A stretch of DNA of 7,806 nucleotides, taken from NCBI GenBank assembly GCA_903930515.1, contig CAIYYW010000109.1:1-7806 (forward strand), written 5' to 3'. Of the stretch, positions 1 through 6,985 are shown piece after piece (within the stretch, counting starts at the first letter, position 1; each line of letters starts with the position of its first letter). The notes beneath the pieces were generated by a model. The model saw only the letters and a list, made by a program, of their open reading frames with translations. It was not told where the DNA came from and did no database searches. The stretch is from an uncultured delta proteobacterium. Lineage in GTDB: Bacteria > RBG-13-61-14 > DRUE01. A program made the position numbers and the translations under genes.

Positions 1-2709
1 CCCAAAGGCGGCGCTCATACTGGGAGAGAGTTCCATGGTCGGCCCTTTGATAATATGATCCGGGAAAATGGGAGAGGCCAGGAAATAGCGCGGGGTGTCA
101 ATGATACTATCCGGTCCCGGGCATACCCCGATCTGCGCCCCCTGATAGCGGTAATAAACCATCAAGTTATCCTTGAGCCGGTTGTTGGGATCGCCGAAAA
201 AGACCGGATCGTATCCGTTGCCGGCAAGAGCGCCCAGCCAGTTGTTACCGAGCATAGTCAGTTCGCCGGTATCATAATTGATGTCATAGTCCGTTCCGTT
301 CACTAAAATCTCGCTTGCCACCGGTCCCCCGCCCAAAAAATTATAGATCGAAATATAGAATGAGACGAGGATTTCGCTGCCGGGAACGATCTGGCGGTGG
401 TTGAGCGGGACGGAATTGGCATATTTAAACCGAGCCCATTCCAAACCCGCGGCCGGATTGATTTCGCATAACTCATCGTCATTGACCGGAACTTTTTTGA
501 TTTTCCTCAGCAATTCCTCGGTCCGCCCCTGGTCGAATTTCTTGTTCTTGCCCGGACAGATTCCAACCCGGTCGCCCTGGTGACAGAAATAATCATCCCC
601 GGAAAGAAAATCGGTCGCGGTCTGAAGCTGTCCATCTCCTCCCGCGCTGATGGCACCCGCGTTGCTCTTGCCTCCCAGCGCGCACTGATTGAATTGATCA
701 GCCATAGACAGCGGATTGCAATTCTGGTTCCTCCAATATTCCGGGGGGTTCAAACCGATCGCCGCAGTCGCCCATTGATCATCGCCCAGCAAGTAAGCGG
801 TCTCGTCCTTGGCTCCGGACACGGAATCCCCGCAGTTGAGGTCGGGATTTCCCGGGGCTTCAGTCTTGAGTTGGTAATAAGCCGGGAAAACCGGCTCCCG
901 GTACGAAACGCATTTGGGGAAATAATAGGTATTGATCACTCCGTCCGGTCCCGAATTGATTCCCGGATTGCCGCTGTTAGCGGATTCCTCGTCAACCAGG
1001 GCGGTGGAATCCAGGGATCCGTCATCGCCGAAAGTGGTGCAGACGCTGTTGGGATAGCCTCTGCCCGGGACGGCCACTTGCGTATCGTCTCCCTCGGCCT
1101 TGGTCTCGCAATAGCCGTACCGGCCGCTGGACACCACCGGGGCATTGGGTTCCCCGGGGGCATCTTCGTCCTTGCTCCGTGGCAACAGGCTGGGCCGATC
1201 CTCGTAAATATTCTTTAAGCTCCACTCCAACCCCGTGAGCCTGTCCAAACTGGAAAGCTGAAAAATGCCCGAGCCGGTGGAAATAAACATCCAGAGCTGG
1301 TTCCCGATCTGGATCACGCTGGGGGCTTCATTTCCCAGGCTGGGGATATTGGTTTTGACGCCGCGAAAATATTCTCCGTCATCAATATGGTCCTTGTCAT
1401 CAACTTCCCAATACTGCATATTGCCGTCCTGGATGCCCAGGGTGTCTTCCGGATCGCTTACCCCGCCCCCTTCCACCGGGCAGATTTCATAAATCCCCCA
1501 ATCGCCTTCGTCGCCGGTATCGGGGACGCCGTCGCAATCCGGATAGATGTCCCGGACCAGGGTGCTGACATCGTCTGGCTCGAACGAGGGACCGTTGTTC
1601 AAATCCGGATTCCCGCTCTTGGCCGGCATAATGCCCGCGCGATAGATAACGGAAGTCGGATCCCAGGGGATGCCGACCATCGGGGCGGATTCCACCATCA
1701 CGATGAAGTCGTATTCCATGGTCTGCGCGATTCCTTTCTTGGCCTCCCAGTCGGTGATCAGGAGCCAATAATCGCGGTTCGGCCGGGCCATATATCCCAC
1801 CATCGGATCCAGTCCCCGGCTCAGGTCAATCCCGAAGCGGGAACTGCTCACGGGCTTTTCCGTGCTCGGGTCCGGGACTCCTCCGGAGGCGGTTTCGTAA
1901 AGGCTGAGCCGGAGGATGCGGGCTCCTTTCATATTGAACTGGTCGCCCATTACCCGGAGTTTCAGGGGGATAATCCTATTGAGGCCGAACTGGCTGACGG
2001 GAATCAGGACCCAGTCCAAGTCATACCCGGGGGATACCCTGGGTTCAATTTTATCTTTGAAATAGCAGTTGGTTCCGGTCAGGGTGCTGAAATCCTGGTT
2101 CGGATCGTTCGGGACATCGCTGAAATCGTTGTTGAGCCCGTCCACAATCCCGCCGGAGCTTTTGCAGAGAAAAACATCATTGCCGTTGAAATCTTTGGTA
2201 GTCATCGGGTAATTGGTGTAATAAAAAAACAACTTATTGTTGACCACCACCGCTTCCGGATGGTCCGACGCACTCCGGAGATCGCGGCCGCAGTTATTCA
2301 CATAATCTTTATAAAAAATGGTCTGGTCCATATCGCGCACCGGAGGATTGGCGTTGGTATATCCGTCTCCGCAGGGGTGTTGGATGTTATAATTCAACTG
2401 CTCATCGCTGGGGGATTTCATTGAAGGCCGGTACGGGAGGTCGCCCACATGATAGGTGACCAGGTAGATATTCTCTTCAAACATCAGGGTTTTTATCTGG
2501 CCCTCCCCGACATGATAAAGGACGAACTTGCCGTATTCGGGAGCGGTATTGGCAGGAAACGCCGCGGTCAGGGGCTGGTCATTGGGAACCACTCCTCCGA
2601 TCCCGAATCCCGAACAAGCGGTCCCGGCTGAGATCGAGATCAGGAGAGCGCAGATCCAAATCCTGCCCGGTATATATTTTTTCGTTCCCAGATTTTTACG
2701 CCTGTCCAT
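1..2709 (-). CDS. Large exported Cys/Asp-rich protein, probable lipoprotein (3' end cut by window edge)
   Basis: The frame is open from ATG 2709 to position 1, 903 codons with no stop, and continues out of the window. I do not recognise a named family. The N terminus is basic (MDRRKNLGTKKY) and then hydrophobic (residues 17-28), ending in SAGTACSG. Cys32 may be a lipid anchor, though Gly at -3 is not the canonical Leu; Ser at +2 would suit outer-membrane sorting. The remainder is soluble and secreted in character: 16 further cysteines, few lysines, many Asp, Asn, Gly and Pro. DCDGVPDTGDEGD (391-403) resembles a thrombospondin type 3 calcium loop, and GDDGSLD (561-567) is similar. GNPxxN recurs at 366-371, 580-585 and 620-625. 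Blade-like segments PEAVVVNNKLFFYYT (151-165) and APSVIQIGNQLWMFIS (462-477) suggest a beta-propeller-like N-terminal part. NGTDYDINYDTGELTML (804-820) suggests a beta-sandwich. It is cotranscribed with the FadL-like barrel, so a surface-exposed role linked to that barrel is inferred. Coding status is secure; function is unknown. Confidence 0.88.
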   Translation of the reverse strand, partial: MDRRKNLGTKKYIPGRIWICALLISISAGTACSGFGIGGVVPNDQPLTAAFPANTAPEYGKFVLYHVGEGQIKTLMFEENIYLVTYHVGDLPYRPSMKSPSDEQLNYNIQHPCGDGYTNANPPVRDMDQTIFYKDYVNNCGRDLRSASDHPEAVVVNNKLFFYYTNYPMTTKDFNGNDVFLCKSSGGIVDGLNNDFSDVPNDPNQDFSTLTGTNCYFKDKIEPRVSPGYDLDWVLIPVSQFGLNRIIPLKLRVMGDQFNMKGARILRLSLYETASGGVPDPSTEKPVSSSRFGIDLSRGLDPMVGYMARPNRDYWLLITDWEAKKGIAQTMEYDFIVMVESAPMVGIPWDPTSVIYRAGIMPAKSGNPDLNNGPSFEPDDVSTLVRDIYPDCDGVPDTGDEGDWGIYEICPVEGGGVSDPEDTLGIQDGNMQYWEVDDKDHIDDGEYFRGVKTNIPSLGNEAPSVIQIGNQLWMFISTGSGIFQLSSLDRLTGLEWSLKNIYEDRPSLLPRSKDEDAPGEPNAPVVSSGRYGYCETKAEGDDTQVAVPGRGYPNSVCTTFGDDGSLDSTALVDEESANSGNPGINSGPDGVINTYYFPKCVSYREPVFPAYYQLKTEAPGNPDLNCGDSVSGAKDETAYLLGDDQWATAAIGLNPPEYWRNQNCNPLSMADQFNQCALGGKSNAGAISAGGDGQLQTATDFLSGDDYFCHQGDRVGICPGKNKKFDQGRTEELLRKIKKVPVNDDELCEINPAAGLEWARFKYANSVPLNHRQIVPGSEILVSFYISIYNFLGGGPVASEILVNGTDYDINYDTGELTMLGNNWLGALAGNGYDPVFFGDPNNRLKDNLMVYYRYQGAQIGVCPGPDSIIDTPRYFLASPIFPDHIIKGPTMELSPSMSAAFG

Positions 2710-2715
2710 TGAATT

Positions 2716-2722
2716 CCTCCTT
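2716..2722 (-). promoter_or_regulatory. Ribosome binding site of the large exported protein
   Basis: The minus strand reads AAGGAGG here, 6 bases before the ATG at 2709, inside the 24-base gap after the barrel gene's TGA. It is the main evidence that the long open frame to its left is a real gene and that 2709 is its start. Confidence 0.85.
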
Positions 2723-2733
2723 TTCTCTTATTC

Positions 2734-4119
2734 TCAATGCAGCCAGTTGAATTGCAGACCAGCCGCCCAGATCTGGCCTTCGGTATGATACCAATACACA
2801 TCCGCCGGGCCCCGGGGATTTCCCCAATAATCGTAGGACAACTGATAATCTTTTGTCGCCAAGTCCAGGTATTGAAGGTCAAGATCAATGGAGAATTGAT
2901 TCTTGGACCGGGGCCGTTCCAGACTGGATTTGCCCTTCCGGTCAAAGGCCAAGCCCATCCCGAAGGAATAAATATCCGCGTCGCTGTCAAACCTGGTCCC
3001 CCAGAGTTGGTCCGGATATGGGGATTTCCATTGAAAGTATCCGCCCCGGAGCGCGAGCGCGGAATTCCTCTGGCTGAGCGCGCCCGGGATCCCCGAAAGG
3101 CCTTTCAAGGCCAGGATATATTCCAGACCGTAACGGTTGACCGTGACATTACTCACCGGGGGCGGCGCTCCGTAACCCACGCTCACCACGCTGCTCAGTT
3201 TCGGATCGCTCCATTGCAGGTAGTCTCCATAGAGATCGTCATAGAGGTCCCCTAAGCCGATTTTTTGCTGGGTCCAGGCCAGGGTCAGCTCGCTTCTGGG
3301 GATCGGGATGTGCACCCCGACTCCATATTGCTGGATCGGGGGCGTGGTTGAGATGTCGCTGAGAATGATTGATTTCATATCATCCACCAAGCCCCCGCCT
3401 CTGATCACCAGCGGGATCCGGAGCCGGGTTTTGGTGAGAGGCACATTCACATATCCCAGGCTCAGGTATTTGATGGGACGGAAGGCCACGGAAAGGGCGT
3501 ATTGGGTGTCTTCCGCGGAAAATCCCAAATCAATATTGGGGTTGACATTGGTGGCCGGAGCTCCAATCGCGACCCCGAGCAGGCCTTGCAGAACCTGGGT
3601 CAGGCTGAGCTGAATCTCGCTGGCGCGGATCCAGAGGTTGCTCGCCGGGGCCACTCCCACCGCCAGGGTATCGTGGAGCCGGATTCCCACTCCGAAGCCC
3701 ATCGGATAAGGAAGAATGCCCGCGGAATAACTCGGCCAATCTCCTCCCACGCTTGGAGCCACATTGAGCAAAAACCCCAAACCGATCCGGTCGCGCAGGA
3801 CCTTCTGGGTCAGACCCATAATGATCCCGAATGATTGCGGACCCTCGTTGACATCGTTCACGATCATCTCTGAGGAAGGGAAATAGGTTAACTGGAGACT
3901 GGCGCTATTGGGGCTTAAGGCCAGCGCGGCCGGATTATAGGCGACCGCGTCGATGCCATCCGCGATCCCGACCATCGCCCCGCCCATGGCCGTGCTCCGG
4001 GCGCTCGCCCCGAACATCCGGGTGTAACCGTCGTTGAGGCCCATCGTCTGGCAAAAAAGCCGGGTGCAGAACAGCAAGGCAATTGTGAACGCCCAAGCCA
4101 AGAATAGTTTCCTTACCAT
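2734..4119 (-). CDS. FadL/PorV-like outer-membrane beta-barrel protein
   Basis: This is a 461-aa exported protein predicted to form an outer-membrane barrel. Residues 1-23 are a signal sequence (basic MVRK, then a hydrophobic run to about residue 18), with cleavage probably near residues 23-25, although no clean AxA site is visible. The mature N terminus has GASARSTAMGGAMVGIADG followed by VAYNPAALAL (37-68), the hallmark of FadL/OmpP1/TodX transporters and of the related PorV/PorQ group, where this stretch forms the N-terminal hatch. The rest is Gly- and aromatic-rich alternating strands (for example IGLGFLLNVAP, FGVGIRLHDTLAVGVAP, YSFGMGLAF) with polar loops, ending in AAGLQFNWLH, a C-terminal strand with aromatic residues suited to barrel assembly. 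Classical FadL transports long-chain fatty acids or other hydrophobic compounds, whereas PorV acts with partner surface proteins. The substrate here cannot be told from sequence. It is first in its unit, behind its own promoter, with the large exported protein 24 bases downstream. Confidence 0.82.
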   Translation of the reverse strand: MVRKLFLAWAFTIALLFCTRLFCQTMGLNDGYTRMFGASARSTAMGGAMVGIADGIDAVAYNPAALALSPNSASLQLTYFPSSEMIVNDVNEGPQSFGIIMGLTQKVLRDRIGLGFLLNVAPSVGGDWPSYSAGILPYPMGFGVGIRLHDTLAVGVAPASNLWIRASEIQLSLTQVLQGLLGVAIGAPATNVNPNIDLGFSAEDTQYALSVAFRPIKYLSLGYVNVPLTKTRLRIPLVIRGGGLVDDMKSIILSDISTTPPIQQYGVGVHIPIPRSELTLAWTQQKIGLGDLYDDLYGDYLQWSDPKLSSVVSVGYGAPPPVSNVTVNRYGLEYILALKGLSGIPGALSQRNSALALRGGYFQWKSPYPDQLWGTRFDSDADIYSFGMGLAFDRKGKSSLERPRSKNQFSIDLDLQYLDLATKDYQLSYDYWGNPRGPADVYWYHTEGQIWAAGLQFNWLH

Positions 4120-4123
4120 AATG

Positions 4124-4130
4124 TCCTCCC
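4124..4130 (-). promoter_or_regulatory. Ribosome binding site of the FadL-like gene
   Basis: The minus strand reads GGGAGGA here, with 4 bases before the ATG at 4119 (5 when counted from the GGAGG core). It supports that ATG as the start, which also puts the signal sequence at the very N terminus. Confidence 0.8.
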
Positions 4131-4162
4131 ATATGTTTTTTCTGGAGCGCTAAATCTAAATA

Positions 4163-4191
4163 AACATATTTGAATTATAAAAACTTGTCAA
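4163..4191 (-). promoter_or_regulatory. Likely sigma-70-type promoter for the outer-membrane gene pair
   Basis: In the AT-rich gap between ppdK and the barrel gene, the minus strand has a perfect -35 TTGACA (4191-4186), a 17-base spacer and TATGTT (4168-4163, 4 of 6 matches to TATAAT). The start point would be near 4156, giving a leader of about 37 bases that contains the Shine-Dalgarno. A perfect TATAAT also lies at 4179-4174, but it is only 6 bases after TTGACA, and the hexamer at the proper distance upstream of it (GGGCCC) is a poor -35. Either element could be used. I see no operator repeat or riboswitch fold in the remaining leader. Confidence 0.6.
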
Positions 4192-4204
4192 ATGCTGGGC
4201 CCGG

Positions 4205-4237
4205 AAAAAAAACGCGCCATCCATTTTAATCCGGCGC
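4205..4237 (-). terminator. Probable intrinsic terminator at the end of ppdK
   Basis: On the minus strand the arms GCGCC (4237-4233) and GGCGC (4218-4214) can form a 5-bp GC-only stem around a 14-base loop. One G follows, then eight T (4212-4205). The upstream arm lies in the last codons of ppdK (Ala-Pro) and the loop holds the stop codon. The stem is short and the loop wide, so strength is uncertain. The T-run, the position and the promoter just downstream all support a transcript boundary. Confidence 0.6.
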
Positions 4238-6973
4238 CTCCAGGTTCAGCTTCTCCTTGAGCACGGCGTGCGCCGCGGCCATTCTCGCCACCGGCACCCG
4301 GTAGGGAGAGCAACTGACATAGTTCAGGCCGATCCGGTGGCAGAATTCCACCGAGCTGGGCTCGCCCCCGTGCTCTCCGCAAATGCCGATCTTGAGCTTG
4401 GCCCGGGTCGCCCTCCCCTTTTGCACCGCCAGCTCCATCAACTTCCCGACCCCTTCCTGGTCAATCGTTTCAAACGGGTCGCGCGGGTAAATCCGCAGCC
4501 GGACATACTCGGGCAGGAACGCCCCGGAATCGTCCCGGCTCATTCCCAAAGCGGTCTGGGTCAAGTCATTGGTTCCGAAGCTGAAAAAATCGGCCGCTTC
4601 CGCGATCAGGTCCGCGGCCACCGCGGCTCTCGGAATCTCAATCATCGTGCCGATTTTATATTCCAGCCGCTCCCCCTTCTCCTTCATCACATTCTTGATG
4701 ATCTGCTCGGAGCGCTTCCGGATCAACTCCAGTTCATTCGGGTGTCCCACCAGCGGGATCATTATCTCCGGAAGGGGCTTATGGTTGGTCCGCTTCGCCA
4801 CCTCGCACGCGGCCTCCATAATCGCCCGGACCTGGAGGTCATAAATTTCGGGATAGGTTATCCCGAGCCGGCAGCCGCGATGCCCGAGCATCGGGTTGAA
4901 TTCATGGAGCTGGTTCACCCGCGCCTTGACCTTGGCCGGAGTCACTTTCATCTTTTTCGCCAGCGCATTGATTTCCTTGGCCGCGTGCGGGACAAACTCG
5001 TGCAGGGGAGGATCCAGCAAGCGGATGGTCACCGGCATTCCCGGCATCTCCCGGAAAATCTCCGCAAAATCCCCCTTCTGCATCGGCAGAATTTTTTCCA
5101 GAGCCTTCTTCCGTTCCTCGCCGGTCTCGGCCAGGATCATCATGCGGATCGCCTCGATCCGGGCCGGCTCGAAAAACATATGCTCGGTCCGGCACAGCCC
5201 GATCCCTTCCGCGCCGAACTTCCTTCCGGCCAGGGTGTCGCGCGGAGTGTCGGCGTTGCAGCGCACTCCCAATTTTCTGATTTCATCCGCCCATCCCAGG
5301 ATAGTGTCAAAGTAGCGATAGATCAGGGAATCAGCCGGTTTCCTCTTGCCTTCCAGCAAAACCTGGACCACTTCGCTGGGATTGGTCTTGAGCTCGCCCT
5401 GCAAAACTTCTCCGGTGCCGCCGTCAATGGACAGCCAATCCCCTTGCTTCAGGGTTTTCCCGGAAACCGACATTTTCTTTTTCTTGTAATCAATCTCGAG
5501 CGCGGAGCATCCCACCACGCAGGGCTTGCCCATCCCCCTCGCCACCAAGGCCGCATGCGAGGTCATCCCGCCCCGGGCGGTCAAAATCCCGACCGCCACC
5601 GCCATCCCGTGGATATCCTCCGGGCTGGTCTCGGCCCGGACCAGGATCACCGGTCCCTTTTTCGCCTCCTTCTCCACTTCGTCGGCGTTGAAAATAATCC
5701 GCCCGCTCGCGGCCCCCGGGCCCGCGTTCAGGCCCTTGGCCAGGAACCTGCCTTTGGAAACCGCCCGCTTTTTTTCCTCAAGGTCGAAGATCGGCGCCAG
5801 CAACTGGATCAGGGCCTCCGGCTCCACCCGCCTCACCGCCTCGTCCTTCGAGATCAGCCGCTCCCGCACCATATCCACCGCGATCCGGACCGCGGCCATC
5901 CCGGTGCGCTTGCCCGAGCGGGTCTGGAGAATCCAGAGCCTTCCATTCTGAACCGTGAACTCCATATCCTGCATATCCTTGAAATGCCGCTCGAGCATCT
6001 TATAGATATTCACCAACTGTTTGAAGCAATTGGGCAAGTATTCCTCCAGGCTGACCTCGCCCAAAGATTTCTTCGCATCCTTCGTGATCGGAAGCGGAGT
6101 GCGGATGCCCGCGACCACATCCTCGCCCTGAGCGTTGGGGAGCCATTCCCCGAAAAAGTTTTTTTCGCCGTTGGCCGGATTGCGGGTGAAGCAAACCCCG
6201 GTGGCGGAATCCGTGCCCATATTCCCGAACACCATCGCCTGGACGCTGCAGGCCGTTCCCCATTCTTCGGGAAAACCGTTAAGCTTGCGGTAGGTGATGG
6301 CGCGGGGGGTGTTCCAACTGTCAAAAACCGCCTTGAGCCCTCCCCAAATCTGCTTCCAGGGATCCATCGGGAATTCCAGTCCCTTGTTTTCAATCATCTT
6401 CAAATATTGATGAACCACTTTTTCAAAATCGTGCTGGTCCAGTTCAATATCCCTTTCCACGCCCTTTTCCTTTTTCGCCCCCTCCAGGATTTCCTCAAAA
6501 TCGTCCCCGGAAATTCCCATCACCACATTCCCGTACATCTGGAGAAAGCGTCGAAAGCTGTCCCATCCGAACCGGGCGTTGTCGGTGCGCTCAATCATCC
6601 CTTTCAGGGTCTTGAGGTTCAGCCCCATATTCAGGATCGTGTCCATCATCCCCGGCATACTCACCCGCGCCCCGCTCCGCACGCTCACCAACAGCGGGTT
6701 GGTCTCGTACCCGAACCGCGCGCCCATCACCCGCTCAATCCGCCGGATGTTCTTCACCACATCTTCCTGCAACCCGGTCGGGAGCTGGCGGTTGTTCTGG
6801 AAATAGTAATTGCAAACCTCGGTGGTGATGGTGAACCCCGCGGGAACCGGGATCCCCTGGTTGGTCATCTCCGCCAGGTTGGCCCCTTTCCCGCCCAGCA
6901 GGTTCTTCATATCCGCCCGCCCCTCGGCCTTGCCGTCTCCGAAAAAGTAAATGAATTTTTTCCTCTTTGCCAT
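4226..6973 (-). CDS. ppdK: Pyruvate, phosphate dikinase
   Basis: This cytoplasmic enzyme interconverts ATP + Pi + pyruvate and AMP + PPi + phosphoenolpyruvate, for gluconeogenic PEP synthesis or PPi-linked glycolysis. All three domains are complete. The N-terminal ATP-grasp part has LLGGKGANLAEM (25-36, Lys29), SVRSGARVSMPGMMDT (97-112, Arg99) and ILQTRSGKRT (348-357). The swivelling phosphohistidine domain has GGMTSHAALVARG with catalytic His473 and the adjacent Thr471, the residue targeted by regulatory kinases in some PPDKs. The C-terminal TIM-barrel PEP/pyruvate domain has GLCRTEHMFF (Arg595), RLLDPPLHEF (Arg651), MLGHRGCRLG (Arg699), Glu779, SFGTNDLTQTALG (Asn802) and ICGEHGGEP with catalytic Cys865. 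These align with the Clostridium symbiosum active-site residues at a constant offset in the C-terminal domain. The length of 915 aa is normal to slightly long. PEP synthase is excluded by the PPDK-type motifs. It lies 10 bases after glyS and uses a strong Shine-Dalgarno. It contains no TTA, CTA or TCA codons, which fits high expression. Confidence 0.98.
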   Translation of the reverse strand: MAKRKKFIYFFGDGKAEGRADMKNLLGGKGANLAEMTNQGIPVPAGFTITTEVCNYYFQNNRQLPTGLQEDVVKNIRRIERVMGARFGYETNPLLVSVRSGARVSMPGMMDTILNMGLNLKTLKGMIERTDNARFGWDSFRRFLQMYGNVVMGISGDDFEEILEGAKKEKGVERDIELDQHDFEKVVHQYLKMIENKGLEFPMDPWKQIWGGLKAVFDSWNTPRAITYRKLNGFPEEWGTACSVQAMVFGNMGTDSATGVCFTRNPANGEKNFFGEWLPNAQGEDVVAGIRTPLPITKDAKKSLGEVSLEEYLPNCFKQLVNIYKMLERHFKDMQDMEFTVQNGRLWILQTRSGKRTGMAAVRIAVDMVRERLISKDEAVRRVEPEALIQLLAPIFDLEEKKRAVSKGRFLAKGLNAGPGAASGRIIFNADEVEKEAKKGPVILVRAETSPEDIHGMAVAVGILTARGGMTSHAALVARGMGKPCVVGCSALEIDYKKKKMSVSGKTLKQGDWLSIDGGTGEVLQGELKTNPSEVVQVLLEGKRKPADSLIYRYFDTILGWADEIRKLGVRCNADTPRDTLAGRKFGAEGIGLCRTEHMFFEPARIEAIRMMILAETGEERKKALEKILPMQKGDFAEIFREMPGMPVTIRLLDPPLHEFVPHAAKEINALAKKMKVTPAKVKARVNQLHEFNPMLGHRGCRLGITYPEIYDLQVRAIMEAACEVAKRTNHKPLPEIMIPLVGHPNELELIRKRSEQIIKNVMKEKGERLEYKIGTMIEIPRAAVAADLIAEAADFFSFGTNDLTQTALGMSRDDSGAFLPEYVRLRIYPRDPFETIDQEGVGKLMELAVQKGRATRAKLKIGICGEHGGEPSSVEFCHRIGLNYVSCSPYRVPVARMAAAHAVLKEKLNLEAPD

Positions 6974-6978
6974 AATAG

Positions 6979-6985
6979 CCTCCTT
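6979..6985 (-). promoter_or_regulatory. Ribosome binding site of ppdK, overlapping the glyS stop codon
   Basis: The minus strand reads AAGGAGG here, a full-strength Shine-Dalgarno, 5 bases before the ATG at 6973. Its first two bases are the last two of the glyS TAA (TAAGGAGG). This fixes the ppdK start and suggests that ribosomes finishing glyS help initiation on ppdK. Confidence 0.85.

Noticed and set aside
1487-1768. Short minus-strand frames (1487-1768, 936-1163, 1022-1225) as possible separate small genes or signs of frameshifts
   Set aside because: The main frame from 2709 was checked codon by codon to position 1 and is unbroken, so no frameshift is needed. These frames are Arg/Gly-rich out-of-phase readings.
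1387-2424. A 345-codon plus-strand open frame, and a similar 212-codon one at 580-1218
   Set aside because: The first is codon-aligned and antisense to the 903-codon minus-strand gene and the second is also antisense to it. Neither has a ribosome binding site or a recognisable domain, while the minus strand has a Shine-Dalgarno, signal sequence and continuous protein.
2640-2990. A 116-codon minus-strand frame spanning the barrel/exported-protein junction
   Set aside because: It overlaps the C terminus of the barrel gene and the start of the next gene in another frame, with no ribosome binding site. It is a shadow.
4120-4225. A small RNA, riboswitch or attachment site in the ppdK-barrel gap
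   Set aside because: The 106 bases are accounted for by the terminator, promoter and short leader. Only tiny palindromes (AGCGCT, CATATG, GGGCCC) remain, and no tRNA, integrase site or direct repeat is visible.
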